A DNA stretch of 64,000 bases from Candidatus Aalborgicola danicus. GTDB taxonomy: Bacteria; Pseudomonadota; Gammaproteobacteria; Burkholderiales; Burkholderiaceae_C. The position numbers and the translations under genes are program-made. The notes under the pieces were generated by a model that saw only the letters and a program-made list of their open reading frames with translations, ran no database searches and was not told where the DNA came from. Location of the stretch: the NCBI GenBank assembly GCA_016703945.1, contig JADJBC010000059.1:62001-126000 (forward strand). The letters run 5' to 3'. Shown piece by piece: positions 8,274 through 16,925 of the stretch. Within the stretch, counting starts at the first letter, position 1. The number at the start of each line of letters is the position of its first letter.

Positions 8274-9482
8274 ATGCCCTCCCGCAGCCCCCACTCCACC
8301 ATGCCACCCGCATTGATTGTGCTGACCTTGGCGTTGTTGCTGGGCATCCAGCCCATCACCACCGACCTGTACCTGCCCGCGCTGCCCGGCCTGACGCAGG
8401 AACTGGGCGCCACCATGGCGCAGGCGCAATTGACGCTGACGGCCCTGCTGCTGGCGTTCGGCATATCCCAGTTGTTCTGGGGGCCACTGTCGGACCGTTT
8501 TGGCCGCCGTCCTGTGTTGTTGGTCGGCATGGCGGCCTATGTGGTGGCCTCAACCGGTAGTGCGTTTTCGACCACCATGGACCTGCTGATTGTGTGGCGC
8601 ATCTTGCAGGGCGCGGCCATGGGTGCCGCAGTCATGTGTGCCCGCGCCATTGTGCGTGACCTGTACACACCGGTGCAAGGTGCCAGCGTGATGTCCAAGG
8701 GCCTGAGCGGCCTGGGTGTCATTGCCTGCCTGAGTGCCCCGCTCGGTGGTTTTTTGACCGCCTGGTTCAACTGGCATGTGGCGATGCTGGCGCTATCGGT
8801 GTTTGGTGCGGCCACCCTGACGCTGATTGCCTTGCGGTTTGAGGAAACCGTGCCGCGCAAAAACCCCCAGGCCCTGAAATTGGGTATCCTGGCGCGCACC
8901 TGGTTTGACATCGTGCGCAACCCGACCTTTCTGGCATTCACGGCGCTCACGGTGGCGGCCTACAGCGGGCTATTTACCTTTCTGGCAGCCTCATCGTTTG
9001 TATTTATCCGGGTGCTGGGGTTTAGCACCACCCAGTATGGTTTGGTTATGTTCAGCAACTCGCTGGTCTATGTACTGGGCACCTTTTTGTGCCGCCGCTT
9101 GTTACTGCGTTTTGGCGTGCGCCGCGCTGTGGCCATAGCCGGTGCTTTGACGCTGACCGGTGGCACGACGATGGGTCTGCTGGCGTTGGCCGGCGTGCAG
9201 TCGGCGTGGGCCATCATGCTGCCGTTTGGCCTGTTCATTCTGGCGCATGGCATCCATAACCCCTGTGGTCAGAGCGGTGCCGTGGGGCCGTTCCCAGAAG
9301 CCGCCGGTGCGGCCTCGGCATTGAATGGCTTCATCGCCATGCTCAGCGCGTTTGCCACGGGTCAATGGTTGGGCACGCACATGGACGGCTCGGCCGCGCC
9401 GCTGATTTATGGCATTTGGTTCTGGAGCGTTTTGATCGCCCTGAGCGCCTGGACTTTGGTGGCACGGTATGGCAAATCCTGA
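8274..9482 (+). CDS. Bcr/CflA-family multidrug efflux MFS transporter
   Basis: A 402-residue, twelve-helix major-facilitator protein. The first helix ends in the TDLYLPALPGL signature of drug:H+ antiporters of the Bcr/CflA group. The MFS loop 2-3 motif is GPLSDRFGRRPVLL, and helix 4 has RILQGAAMGAAVMCARAIVRD. It would export drugs or small metabolites out of the cytoplasm. The start ATG is four bases after the MATE gene stop. The 3' end overlaps miaA by 14 bases, so this transporter and miaA share an operon although they are functionally unrelated. Confidence 0.88.
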   Translation: MPSRSPHSTMPPALIVLTLALLLGIQPITTDLYLPALPGLTQELGATMAQAQLTLTALLLAFGISQLFWGPLSDRFGRRPVLLVGMAAYVVASTGSAFSTTMDLLIVWRILQGAAMGAAVMCARAIVRDLYTPVQGASVMSKGLSGLGVIACLSAPLGGFLTAWFNWHVAMLALSVFGAATLTLIALRFEETVPRKNPQALKLGILARTWFDIVRNPTFLAFTALTVAAYSGLFTFLAASSFVFIRVLGFSTTQYGLVMFSNSLVYVLGTFLCRRLLLRFGVRRAVAIAGALTLTGGTTMGLLALAGVQSAWAIMLPFGLFILAHGIHNPCGQSGAVGPFPEAAGAASALNGFIAMLSAFATGQWLGTHMDGSAAPLIYGIWFWSVLIALSAWTLVARYGKS

Positions 9483-10464
9483 CGGCGACACCCTGCCTTT
9501 TTACCTGTGCCTGGCAGGCCCCACGGCCAGCGGCAAAACCGCCGCCGCCATGGCGATTGCACAACACCACGCCTGCGAAATCATCAGCGTCGATTCGGCC
9601 CTGGTCTACCGGGGCATGGACATCGGCACCGCCAAACCCAGTGCCCAGGAATTGGCCCAGGTGCCCCACCACCTGATCAATATCCGCGACCCGTTGCAAG
9701 CCTACAGTGCCGCCGAATTTGTGCGCGACGCCCGGGGCCTGATCGCAGAGATTGCCGCGCGCGGCAAGCTGCCCTTGCTGGTGGGCGGCACCATGCTGTA
9801 TTTCAAGGCACTGTTTGATGGGCTGGATGACATGCCTGCTGCCGACCCTGCCATTCGCGCCCAACTGGAACTGGAAGCCACCGCAAAAGGCTGGCCTGCC
9901 ATGCACGCCGAGCTGGCACAGGTAGACCCGGTGACCGCAGCGCGTTTGGCGCCCCTGGACAGCCAGCGCGTCCAGCGGGCGCTGGAGGTTTATCGGATCT
10001 CGGGCCTGCCACTGTCACACTTTCACTCCACCAAAGATGCTACTAAAACAGTAGCTGCTCACGCAAATTCCACGGGGGCTAGAGCCCTAATTTCTTTAGA
10101 ACCTTTGGAGCGAAGCTGGTTGCATGAACGCATTGCCCAGCGCTTTGACACGATGCTGGAGCAGGGCTTTGTGGACGAGGTACGTGCGTTGCGCGCGCGG
10201 GGCGATCTGCATGCGGACCTGCCCTCCATGCGCTGTGTGGGTTACCGCCAGGTTTGGGAGGCGCTGGACGCCCATGCAACCAGTGGCTTGGCTGGTCCGC
10301 TGCCCTTGGCGGACATACGTGAACGCGGCATCATCGCCACCCGCCAGCTCGCCAAACGCCAGATCACCTGGTTACGTTCCATGCCACAGCGGCAAGTGAT
10401 TCAGGCCGATGCAGCGGATGCGCTGGGCGACGTGTTGGATTTGGTTCGAAAGGTTTTGGGTTAG
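9469..10464 (+). CDS. miaA: tRNA dimethylallyltransferase MiaA
   Basis: A 331-residue MiaA, which transfers the dimethylallyl group from DMAPP to N6 of A37 in tRNAs reading UNN codons. It has the P-loop GPTASGKT near residue 15, the DSALVYRGMDIGTAKPS substrate segment, HHLINIRDP, and later LPLLVGGTMLYFKAL and MRCVGYRQVWE. A small insert region (about residues 190-208, DATKTVAAHANSTGARALIS) coincides exactly with a dispersed repeat and replaces the usual variable loop before the second catalytic half. The start overlaps the end of the upstream transporter gene by 14 bases. Confidence 0.95.
   Translation: MANPDGDTLPFYLCLAGPTASGKTAAAMAIAQHHACEIISVDSALVYRGMDIGTAKPSAQELAQVPHHLINIRDPLQAYSAAEFVRDARGLIAEIAARGKLPLLVGGTMLYFKALFDGLDDMPAADPAIRAQLELEATAKGWPAMHAELAQVDPVTAARLAPLDSQRVQRALEVYRISGLPLSHFHSTKDATKTVAAHANSTGARALISLEPLERSWLHERIAQRFDTMLEQGFVDEVRALRARGDLHADLPSMRCVGYRQVWEALDAHATSGLAGPLPLADIRERGIIATRQLAKRQITWLRSMPQRQVIQADAADALGDVLDLVRKVLG
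10039..10093 (+). repeat. Dispersed 55-nt element, copy 3 (inside miaA)
   Basis: GCTACTAAAACAGTAGCTGC, then CACGC, a spacer, then CACGGGGGCTAGAGCCCTAATTT. Both small palindromes (GCTA/TAGC and GGGCT/AGCCC) are intact. It is read in frame as A-T-K-T-V-A-A-H-A-N-S-T-G-A-R-A-L-I, the same phase as the copy at 4046. Confidence 0.7.
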
Positions 10465-10520
10465 TTTCTTTTCCCCCACTCTGCTGTTTTCCCCCACTGG
10501 TTTTCCCCCACTCCCCCCAA

Positions 10521-10546
10521 CCCCCTCGCCCCGCCGGGCGAGGGGG
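10521..10546. terminator. GC-rich hairpin downstream of miaA
   Basis: An 11-bp perfect stem (CCCCCTCGCCC paired with GGGCGAGGGGG) with a 4-base loop, 57 bases after the miaA stop. There is no T-run, so it is a candidate hairpin for stopping or protecting transcripts, not a canonical intrinsic terminator. It is part of the long palindrome. Confidence 0.4.
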
Positions 10547-10780
10547 AGCCTAACAGCCACATTTGATTGCTACGCGCCGGTTACGGAATTACGTGCGGTG
10601 CGTTGCCACTGCTATTTGCGTTCGAAGATTTCATGCCGATAGTTCCGAGCGCCGTGGTGTGTTGCCGCCACTCGGCGCTCGGAACTGCACCTGCTGAATT
10701 CTGGGCGCACAACAACGGTGGCAACCTCTCGCCCGTGATTCCGTATTCGGCGGGACACCAACAAATCGGCTGTTAAAAGC

Positions 10781-10806
10781 CCCCCTCGCCCGGCGGGGCG
10801 AGGGGG
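10781..10806. terminator. GC-rich hairpin downstream of the Bug-family gene
   Basis: The mirror copy of the hairpin at 10521: the same 11-bp stem with loop GGCG. It lies 33 bases past the stop of the minus-strand gene. Again there is no T-run. Confidence 0.4.
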
Positions 10807-10838
10807 CTGGGGGGAGTGGGGGAAAACAGCAGGAAAAC

Positions 10839-11813
10839 CTAATCCACCTTCGCCCCAGTAGCCTTGACCACCGCCTGGTACTTGGCCAGCTCACTCTTCA
10901 TCAAGGCCCCAAACTGCTCAGGCGTGGTGGGCACCGGCTCCGCCAGCAGGCCGGCAAAACGCGCCTGCGCCTCGGGTGAATTCAGTGCCGCGACAAAGGC
11001 GGTATTGAGTTTGGCAATCACATCCTTGGGCGTGCCTGCTGGTGCCACCAGACCCCACCAGGTGTCAATCGCAAAACCCTTGAGTGTGTCAGCCACCGGG
11101 GGCGCTTCGGGCAACGCCGGTGAACGTGCCAGTGTGGTCACGGCCAGCGCCTTGAGCTTGCCAGACTTGATGCCTGGCGCAGCCGTGGACAGGTTGTCAA
11201 AGTTGAAGTCCACCTGGCCACTTTGCAGCGCAAACTGCGCCGGGTTGCCGCCGTTGTAGGGAATGTGCACGGCAAAAATGCCGGCCTGGGCCTTGAACAT
11301 CTCACCCGCCAGATGGCCGGCGCTGCCATTGCCGCCGCTACCGTAGTTGAGCTTGGCGGGGTTGACCTTGGCGTAGGCGATCAAATCCTTGACGCTGTTG
11401 ATGTTCAGGCGCTTGGCAGTCTCGGCATTCATCACCAACACATTGGGCACGCGCACCATTTGTGTGATGGGGGCGAAATCGGTGGCCGCGTTGTAGGGCA
11501 TCTTGGCAAACAGCCAGGGGTTGACGGCGTGGGTGGCGGTGGCCGCAATGCCAATGGTCAATCCGTCCGGCGTGGCCTTGGCCACGGCGTCGGCGCCGAT
11601 GTTGCCACCGGCACCGGGCTTGTTCTCCACGATCACGGTGCCCAGGCTGTCCTTGACACGCTCGGCCAGCACGCGCGCTGTCACATCCAGCGGACCACCG
11701 GCCGCGTAGGGCACGATCAGGCGGATCGGTTTAGTTTGTGCCTGTGCGGCACCGAGGGTGGACAAACTGGCGACAGCGGCCAGGGCGGTGAGGAGTAGGG
11801 TTCTGCGTGTCAT
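10839..11813 (-). CDS. Bug-family (TctC) tripartite tricarboxylate transporter substrate-binding protein
   Basis: A 324-residue periplasmic binding protein. The N-terminal signal peptide (MTRRTLLLTALAAVASL...AQA) is followed by the family hallmark KPIRLIVPYAAGGPLDVTARVLAE. The GAGGNIGADAVAKATPDG segment is typical of Bug proteins. These proteins bind carboxylates or other small ligands, and most members in Burkholderiales are orphans without adjacent TctAB membrane subunits. That is the case here: the neighbours are miaA (convergent) and an ABC ATPase (divergent). The ligand is unknown. Confidence 0.9.
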   Translation of the reverse strand: MTRRTLLLTALAAVASLSTLGAAQAQTKPIRLIVPYAAGGPLDVTARVLAERVKDSLGTVIVENKPGAGGNIGADAVAKATPDGLTIGIAATATHAVNPWLFAKMPYNAATDFAPITQMVRVPNVLVMNAETAKRLNINSVKDLIAYAKVNPAKLNYGSGGNGSAGHLAGEMFKAQAGIFAVHIPYNGGNPAQFALQSGQVDFNFDNLSTAAPGIKSGKLKALAVTTLARSPALPEAPPVADTLKGFAIDTWWGLVAPAGTPKDVIAKLNTAFVAALNSPEAQARFAGLLAEPVPTTPEQFGALMKSELAKYQAVVKATGAKVD

Positions 11814-11848
11814 GCTGACATTGTGCCTCTATCATCGGCTCCATTCCC

Positions 11849-12541
11849 ATGAACCTGCACATTCAAAACTTAAGCAAACGGTATGGTGACACACCCGTGT
11901 TTGCCAACGTGTCCCTGACCGTGGAGCCAGGCGAGTTTGTGGCCATCGTTGGCGAATCGGGCGTGGGCAAATCCACGCTGCTCAACTGCATGGCGGGGCT
12001 CGACAGTTGGGACAGCGGCACGGTGCACCTGGACGGCACCAACATCGGCCAATTGACCGATGACGCACGTGCCCTGCTGCGCCGTCAGAAAGTGGGTTTT
12101 GTGTTCCAGGCCTTCCACGTGCTGGGACATCTGGATGTGACACAAAATGTGGCCCTGCCGCTGTTGCTGCTGGGCACACCGGACGACGCCCGGGTGCAGG
12201 CCATGCTGCAGGCCGTGGGGCTGGAAGGCATGGGCGCACGCCTGCCGCAACAGCTCAGCGGCGGTCAGTTGCAACGTGTGGCCATTGCCCGCGCCCTGGT
12301 GCACCGCCCGACCCTGCTGCTGGCCGACGAGCCCACCGGCAACCTGGACCCCACCACCGCCGCGAAGGTCATGGAGGCCCTGGTGGCACAGACCCGCGCA
12401 CACGGCACGTCGCTGGTCTTGGTCACCCACTCCGAAGCCGCCACGGCACGGGCGGACAGGGTATTGCATTTGCGGGTGGACGGCATTGCCCCATCCCCCC
12501 AACCCACTGGCACCCGAAACCCCAAGGAGAAAGAACCATGA
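11849..12541 (+). CDS. ABC transporter ATP-binding protein (LolD/MacB-type), orphan
   Basis: A 230-residue cytoplasmic ABC ATPase. The Walker A is GESGVGKST, the signature is LSGGQLQR, the Walker B is LLLADEPTGNLD, and the switch histidine is in LVTHSE. The DEPTGNLD form is typical of the LolD/FtsE/MacB group that works with FtsX-type permeases rather than with importers. No permease is adjacent. The nearest FtsX-type permease without its own ATPase is at 26907, which may be its partner (inference). The stop overlaps the start of the next gene by four bases (ATGA). Confidence 0.85.
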   Translation: MNLHIQNLSKRYGDTPVFANVSLTVEPGEFVAIVGESGVGKSTLLNCMAGLDSWDSGTVHLDGTNIGQLTDDARALLRRQKVGFVFQAFHVLGHLDVTQNVALPLLLLGTPDDARVQAMLQAVGLEGMGARLPQQLSGGQLQRVAIARALVHRPTLLLADEPTGNLDPTTAAKVMEALVAQTRAHGTSLVLVTHSEAATARADRVLHLRVDGIAPSPQPTGTRNPKEKEP

Positions 12542-13035
12542 GCGCCCCGTTCACTCTCAGCCGTCTGCTTAAAGCCCCGCGCCAACTGGTGTGGGATGTT
12601 TACTCCCAACCCGAACACCTGTCTCACTGGTTTGGCCCCAAAGGCAGCACGGTGACCCACAGCCAGATGGACTTTCGCGAGGGTGGCACCTACCACTATG
12701 CTATGACGATAGAGGGCGGCATGGAGCTGTGGGGCAAGTGGCTGCTGCGCGAAATCGTGCCGCCCGAACGCATCACGCTGATCCAGCATTTCTCCGACCC
12801 ACAGGGTGGCATCACCCGCAACCCCTGGTCCCCGGTGTGGCCTCTGCATACCCTGTCCACCACCACGCTCACCGAGCAAGGCGACACGACACTTCTCACT
12901 TTGGAATGGACTACCTTTGAGGCCACGACCGAAGAGACCGCGGCATTCGAAGCTGCCTACCCCAGCATGACCCAGGGTTGGAGCGGCAATCTGGATGTGC
13001 TGGAAGACTACTTGTCCCTGCTACAAACACCCTGA
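12538..13035 (+). CDS. AHSA1/SRPBCC-domain protein
   Basis: A 165-residue protein of the START-like SRPBCC fold, AHSA1 subgroup. It begins FTLSRLLKAPRQLVWDVYSQPEHLSHWFGPKG, continues with DFREGGTYHYAM and LWGKWLLREIVPPERI, and ends with the helix MTQGWSGNLDVLEDYL that is typical of this group. These small hydrophobic-cavity proteins bind lipids or other hydrophobic ligands; no specific role is known for this one. It is translationally coupled to the ABC ATPase upstream and followed two bases later by the GFA gene. Confidence 0.85.
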   Translation: MSAPFTLSRLLKAPRQLVWDVYSQPEHLSHWFGPKGSTVTHSQMDFREGGTYHYAMTIEGGMELWGKWLLREIVPPERITLIQHFSDPQGGITRNPWSPVWPLHTLSTTTLTEQGDTTLLTLEWTTFEATTEETAAFEAAYPSMTQGWSGNLDVLEDYLSLLQTP

Positions 13036-13037
13036 TC

Positions 13038-13439
13038 ATGCTCAAAACCTACCATGGCAGTTGCCACTGCGGCGCGGTGCGCTTCGAAGCCGATATCGAC
13101 CTGAGCGCACCCACGTACCGGTGCAACTGCTCCATCTGCGCCCGCAACCGCTTCTGGCCAGCCGTCATACAGCCTTCCGCATTTCGCCTGCTGGCTGGCC
13201 AGTCCGAGCTAACCCAGTACCTGTTCAATACGCGGCGCAACGAGCACTACTTTTGCAAACACTGCGGTGTGCGTGCCTTTGGCATAGGCAACCCACCCGG
13301 CCACGGCCCGGTTTATGGCGTGAACCTGGGCTGCCTGGAGGATGCGACGCCTGAAGAGTTGGCGGCAGCGCCCATCACCTACATCGACGGCCTGCACGAC
13401 AACTGGCAAAACGCCCCGGCCATTACCAGCTACCTCTGA
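13038..13439 (+). CDS. GFA-family (CENP-V/GFA domain) zinc protein
   Basis: A 133-residue protein with the zinc-binding cysteine pattern of the GFA family. It has SCHCGAV near residue 10, CNCSIC near residue 33, and CKHCGVRAFG near residue 73. The family is named for glutathione-dependent formaldehyde-activating enzyme, but most members have no demonstrated activity and the name should not be taken as function. It begins two bases after the AHSA1 gene stop and is the last gene of the three-gene cluster starting at 11849. Confidence 0.85.
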   Translation: MLKTYHGSCHCGAVRFEADIDLSAPTYRCNCSICARNRFWPAVIQPSAFRLLAGQSELTQYLFNTRRNEHYFCKHCGVRAFGIGNPPGHGPVYGVNLGCLEDATPEELAAAPITYIDGLHDNWQNAPAITSYL

Positions 13440-13563
13440 ATCCATCAACCAGTCACCCAAACCAACCACCAATGCCCGCCGACACCGCCACAATCAGCCT
13501 CCCCGGCTCCGCCCAAACCCGCTCGGGCATAGGACGGGTGCCAGCCCCAGCACCGGAGAGACC

Positions 13564-14016
13564 ATGGAACTGAATATCAACGGTCAGGTGGCGCATTTCG
13601 ACGCCGAACCGGACATGCCCCTGTTGTGGGTCTTGCGTGACGTATTGAACATGACCGGCACCAAGTTTGGTTGTGGTGTGGCAGCCTGTGGGGCCTGCAC
13701 AGTGCGCGTCGATGGCGAACCTACCCGCTCTTGCGTGATGCCGGTGTCTGCCGTGCTGGGCAAACGGATTCAGACCATTGAAGGCCTGGGCACAGTCGAC
13801 AAACCCCATGTGTTGCAGGCCGCCTGGATTGCCGAGCAGGTGCCGCAATGTGGTTATTGCCAGAGCGGCATGTTGATGGCTGCCGCAGCCTTGCTGGAGA
13901 AAAAGCCCAAACCCAGCGACGCGGACATTGACGCAGCCATGAGCAACATCTGCCGCTGTGGCACCCACCAGCGTGTACGCGCCGCCATCCACCGCGCTGC
14001 AGGGACCGCAGCATGA
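13564..14016 (+). CDS. [2Fe-2S] subunit of a xanthine-dehydrogenase-family hydroxylase (IorA-like)
   Basis: A 150-residue small subunit with two [2Fe-2S] clusters. The plant-ferredoxin-type cysteines are in FGCGVAACGACTV, with the fourth in RSC. The second cluster is in CGYCQSG and NICRCGTHQR. It passes electrons from the molybdenum subunit encoded directly downstream (overlap of four bases, ATGA). The closest named relatives are the isoquinoline 1-oxidoreductase alpha subunits; the true substrate is unknown. The 124 bp before it have no gene and no clear structured element. Confidence 0.88.
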   Translation: MELNINGQVAHFDAEPDMPLLWVLRDVLNMTGTKFGCGVAACGACTVRVDGEPTRSCVMPVSAVLGKRIQTIEGLGTVDKPHVLQAAWIAEQVPQCGYCQSGMLMAAAALLEKKPKPSDADIDAAMSNICRCGTHQRVRAAIHRAAGTAA

Positions 14017-16289
14017 AGCGTCGCACCGTGATGCTGAGCGCCCTTGGCGCGGTTGGTGGCCTGGCGGCCTTGGTCGTCGGCTGGGGCGTGTTGCCCGCGC
14101 GCTCACGCCTCGGTTCCCCTGACCTGATGCTGCCCACCGCAGGTGATGTGGCCCTCAACGGCTGGATCAAGATCGCCGCCGATGGCAGCGTGGTGCTGGC
14201 CATGCCGCGCAGCGAAATGGGCCAGGGTGTGCACACGGCGCTGGCCATGCTGGTGGCGGAGGAGCTGGACCTGCCGCTTCAGAGGGTGCGCCTGGAGCAG
14301 GCTGGCGCCGACACCATCTATGGCAATGTGGCCATGCTGGTTGGCAGTCTGCCCTTTCACCCACTGGAGTCAGAGGGGGGAAACAAGCCAACCAAGGTTC
14401 GAGTGGGTGAGTGGATGGTCGGCAAAATTGCCCGTGAGTTGGGCATCATCGTGACCGGGGGCTCGTCCAGCGTGGCCGACGCCTGGGATCCCGTGCGCAC
14501 GGCCGCTGCCACGGCGCGCGCTAGCCTGCTGGGTGCGGCCGCTGCGCAATGGAAGTTGCCGGTGCAGGAGTTGCGCGTTGTGGAGGGTCTGGTGTCCCAC
14601 CCCTCCGGCGTTTCGGCCCACTACGGTGCACTGGCCGCTGCGGCAGCGGGCACGGCCCCGGGCACTTTCACCCTGAAAGACCGCAAGGACTGGAAGCTGA
14701 TCGGCAAAAAAGCACCGCGCAGCGACATTCCGGCCAAGACCAATGGCAGCGCGCAGTTCGGGCTGGATGTGCGCCTGCCCGGCATGCTGTACGCCCAAGT
14801 GCGCCAATGCCCCATGCTGGGCGGCTCTGTGGCGTCGCTGGACGCCAAAGCGGCGCTGGCCATGGCCGGTGTCGAAAAGCTGGTGGCACTGGACGCCATG
14901 GGTGGCAGCACCGCCGGCTTTGCCGTGGTCGGCAAGACCACCTGGCACGCGCGCCAGGCCGCCCTGGCGGTGGATGTGAAGTGGCAGCAGCGGGCGCAGG
15001 GCGCGCTCGACTCCCAACAAATTGAAAACCAGTTACTGGCGGCGCTGGACGGCAAGTCGGGCGATACGTTTTTTGAAAAGGGATCCGTCTCCAAAGCGCA
15101 AGCTGACGCAAAACGCGTGATTGAAGCGACCTACAGCGCGCCCTACCTCGCCCACGCCACGATGGAGCCCATGAACTGCACGGCCCAGGTCAAGGACGGC
15201 AAGGTCGAAATTTGGGTGCCCACCCAGGTGCCTGAAATGGCGCGTGCCATTGCCGCCAAGGTGGCTGGCGTGCCCGCAAACCAGGTCACGTTACACGTCA
15301 CCCTGCTCGGTGGTGGTTTTGGTCGCCGCCTGGACGTGGACTTTGTCGCCCAAGCCGTGCGGGTGGCCATGGAATGCCAGGGCAAACCGGTGCAACTGGG
15401 CTGGTCGCGCGAAGAGGACACGACGCACGACTTCTACCGCCCCCTGCATGTGGCCAAACTGCGCGCCACGGTGGACGCGCAGGGCGGCATCAGCAGCCTG
15501 AGCATCCAGTCCGCAGGCGACGCCATCAGCCCGCGCTGGCTGGAGCGCGGCTTGCCCGCGCTGGCCGGCCCCATGGACATGCCCGACAAAACCACGGCTG
15601 AGGGCCTGTTTGACCTGCCCTATGGTTTTGCCAACCAGCACATGGCCCATGTGGCCACCCGCATGGGGGTGCCGGTGGGCTTTTGGCGCTCCGTCGGGCA
15701 TTCCCACAACGCATTTTTCTCAGAGAGTTTTATCGACGAACTGGCCTTCGAGACCCAGCAGGACCCGGTCGCATTTCGCACCGCCTTGCTCAAGGACGCG
15801 CCGCGTTACCTGGCCGTGTTGCAACTGGCCGCCGACAAAGCACAATGGGGCAAGCCCTTGCCCGCAGGTCGGGCGCGGGGTGTGGCCCTGCATGAATCCT
15901 TCGGCAGCATCGTCGCCGAAGTGGCTGAGGTGTCGTTACTAGGCGGCAAACCCCGCGTGCACCGTGTGGTATGTGCCGTGGACTGCGGCACCGTGGTCAA
16001 CCCCGACACCGTTGCGCAGCAGATGGAAAGCGCGGTCATTTTTGGCCTGACCGCCGCGCTGTACGGCAAGATTGACATCAAGGACGGCGTGGTCCAGCAG
16101 ACCAGCTTCCCCAACTACCCCATGGTCATGCTGGCCGAGGCCCCGGTCGTGGAAACCTGGATTGTGCCCAGCACACGCTCCCCGGGCGGTGTGGGTGAGC
16201 CGGGCGTGCCACCGCTGGCACCCGCGGTAGCCAATGCGCTGTTTGTGTTGACAAAAAAGCGGGCGCGGCAACTGCCTTTGGTGGCTTGA
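14013..16289 (+). CDS. Molybdopterin subunit of a xanthine-dehydrogenase-family hydroxylase (IorB-like)
   Basis: A 758-residue molybdenum-binding large subunit. It starts MKRRTVMLSALGAVGG..., a hydrophobic leader with an RR pair resembling a Tat signal, as expected for periplasmic IorB-type enzymes. Cofactor-binding segments include LGGGFGRRLDVDFVAQAV, and the catalytic glutamate lies in GGVGEPGVPPLAPAVANAL near the C-terminus. It would hydroxylate an N-heterocycle or aldehyde using water. The usual third, cytochrome c subunit of IorAB-like systems and an XdhC/MoaB-type helper are not adjacent, so the electron acceptor is open. Confidence 0.88.
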   Translation: MKRRTVMLSALGAVGGLAALVVGWGVLPARSRLGSPDLMLPTAGDVALNGWIKIAADGSVVLAMPRSEMGQGVHTALAMLVAEELDLPLQRVRLEQAGADTIYGNVAMLVGSLPFHPLESEGGNKPTKVRVGEWMVGKIARELGIIVTGGSSSVADAWDPVRTAAATARASLLGAAAAQWKLPVQELRVVEGLVSHPSGVSAHYGALAAAAAGTAPGTFTLKDRKDWKLIGKKAPRSDIPAKTNGSAQFGLDVRLPGMLYAQVRQCPMLGGSVASLDAKAALAMAGVEKLVALDAMGGSTAGFAVVGKTTWHARQAALAVDVKWQQRAQGALDSQQIENQLLAALDGKSGDTFFEKGSVSKAQADAKRVIEATYSAPYLAHATMEPMNCTAQVKDGKVEIWVPTQVPEMARAIAAKVAGVPANQVTLHVTLLGGGFGRRLDVDFVAQAVRVAMECQGKPVQLGWSREEDTTHDFYRPLHVAKLRATVDAQGGISSLSIQSAGDAISPRWLERGLPALAGPMDMPDKTTAEGLFDLPYGFANQHMAHVATRMGVPVGFWRSVGHSHNAFFSESFIDELAFETQQDPVAFRTALLKDAPRYLAVLQLAADKAQWGKPLPAGRARGVALHESFGSIVAEVAEVSLLGGKPRVHRVVCAVDCGTVVNPDTVAQQMESAVIFGLTAALYGKIDIKDGVVQQTSFPNYPMVMLAEAPVVETWIVPSTRSPGGVGEPGVPPLAPAVANALFVLTKKRARQLPLVA

Positions 16290-16313
16290 CAGGTCAAGTT
16301 TCGGCGCGCATTT

Positions 16314-16370
16314 GCTATACGTTTTGTAGCTACTTGCGCTTATTTCACGAGGGCTGGAGCCCGATATCTT
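16314..16370 (+). repeat. Dispersed 55-nt element, copy 4 (intergenic)
   Basis: GCTATACGTTTTGTAGCTAC, then TTGCGC, a spacer, then CACGAGGGCTGGAGCCCGAT. This is the cleanest intergenic copy. It fills most of the 90-bp gap between the convergent molybdopterin-subunit and acetyltransferase genes. Confidence 0.7.
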
Positions 16371-16379
16371 CCGCAAATT

Positions 16380-16925
16380 TCAGGTGGGAGCGATGCTGGC
16401 GTACAACCAAAAGTCTCTTGGTTCACCACGGACCATGCGATAACTGCGAAGCTTGCCTTCGACGGTGAACTGGCAGCGCTCCAACACCCGAATGGACGCC
16501 GCATTGCTGTCCAGCGCCATCGCCTGAATGCGAACATAGTGCTGCTCGGCAAAACCCCAGGCAGTGGCTGCCCTGCAGCACGCCGACGCCAGGCCGCGCC
16601 CCCAATACGCTGGATGTATGTCGTAGGCAAGCTCGGCCGTGCGGTGGGCGACCGAAACCGTGTGAAAGCCGACCGTGCCGATCAATCGATTGCCCGATGT
16701 TTCCTGCACAGCAAATCGGATCGCAGATTCAGGGGCATCGGAGTTGTACCAATGAACAAGGGGAACCAAAGAGTCCATGGACGCCAGGTTCCAGCTGGTG
16801 TGCTCCACGACGTGGGGCATCGAAAGGTATTCGTACCAGGCGGGCACATCGGAGAGCGCGATCGGTCGAAGGCTGAACCCGGCAGACCCGAGAACGGGGA
16901 CCGTCTGGGGAATCAACTTCGTCAA
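16380..16925 (-). CDS. GNAT-family acetyltransferase (RimJ/RimL-like)
   Basis: A 181-residue N-acetyltransferase with the fold order of RimJ-like proteins: FSLRPIALSDVPAWYEYLS at the start, then IGTVGFHTV, ELAYDIHPAYWGRGLASACC (the acetyl-CoA-binding Q/R-x-x-G-x-G/A region) and ALDSNAASIRVLERCQF. The acceptor substrate is unknown. No in-frame ATG precedes the domain; the likely start is TTG at 16925, whose bases overlap the stop of the upstream gene (TTGA). Translation is therefore probably coupled to that gene. Confidence 0.78.
   Translation of the reverse strand: MTKLIPQTVPVLGSAGFSLRPIALSDVPAWYEYLSMPHVVEHTSWNLASMDSLVPLVHWYNSDAPESAIRFAVQETSGNRLIGTVGFHTVSVAHRTAELAYDIHPAYWGRGLASACCRAATAWGFAEQHYVRIQAMALDSNAASIRVLERCQFTVEGKLRSYRMVRGEPRDFWLYASIAPT

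Larger units (their letters stand above)
10480..10838. repeat. Long imperfect palindrome filling the miaA / Bug gene intergenic space
   Basis: This 360-bp stretch has no gene. The left arm (about 10480-10640) and right arm (about 10690-10838) are imperfect reverse complements. Both contain runs of CCCCCACT, an identical-type GC hairpin, TAACAGCC, a TACGGAAT motif and GTTGCCA in the same order. The centre is an exact inverted repeat, AGTTCCGAGCGCCG at 10641-10654 against its complement at 10673-10686. It abuts the stop codon of the minus-strand Bug gene at 10839. It could act as a two-way terminator or be a miniature mobile element. Confidence 0.65.

Noticed and set aside
12690..12725. Possible further copy of the 55-nt element in the AHSA1 gene (GCTATGACGATAGAGGGC)
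   Set aside because: Only one small half-palindrome and a GGGC are present, and the residues fit the normal AHSA1 pattern.
13440..13563. Molybdenum cofactor riboswitch before the IorAB genes
   Set aside because: No convincing paired stems or known core motif were visible in this 124-bp region.
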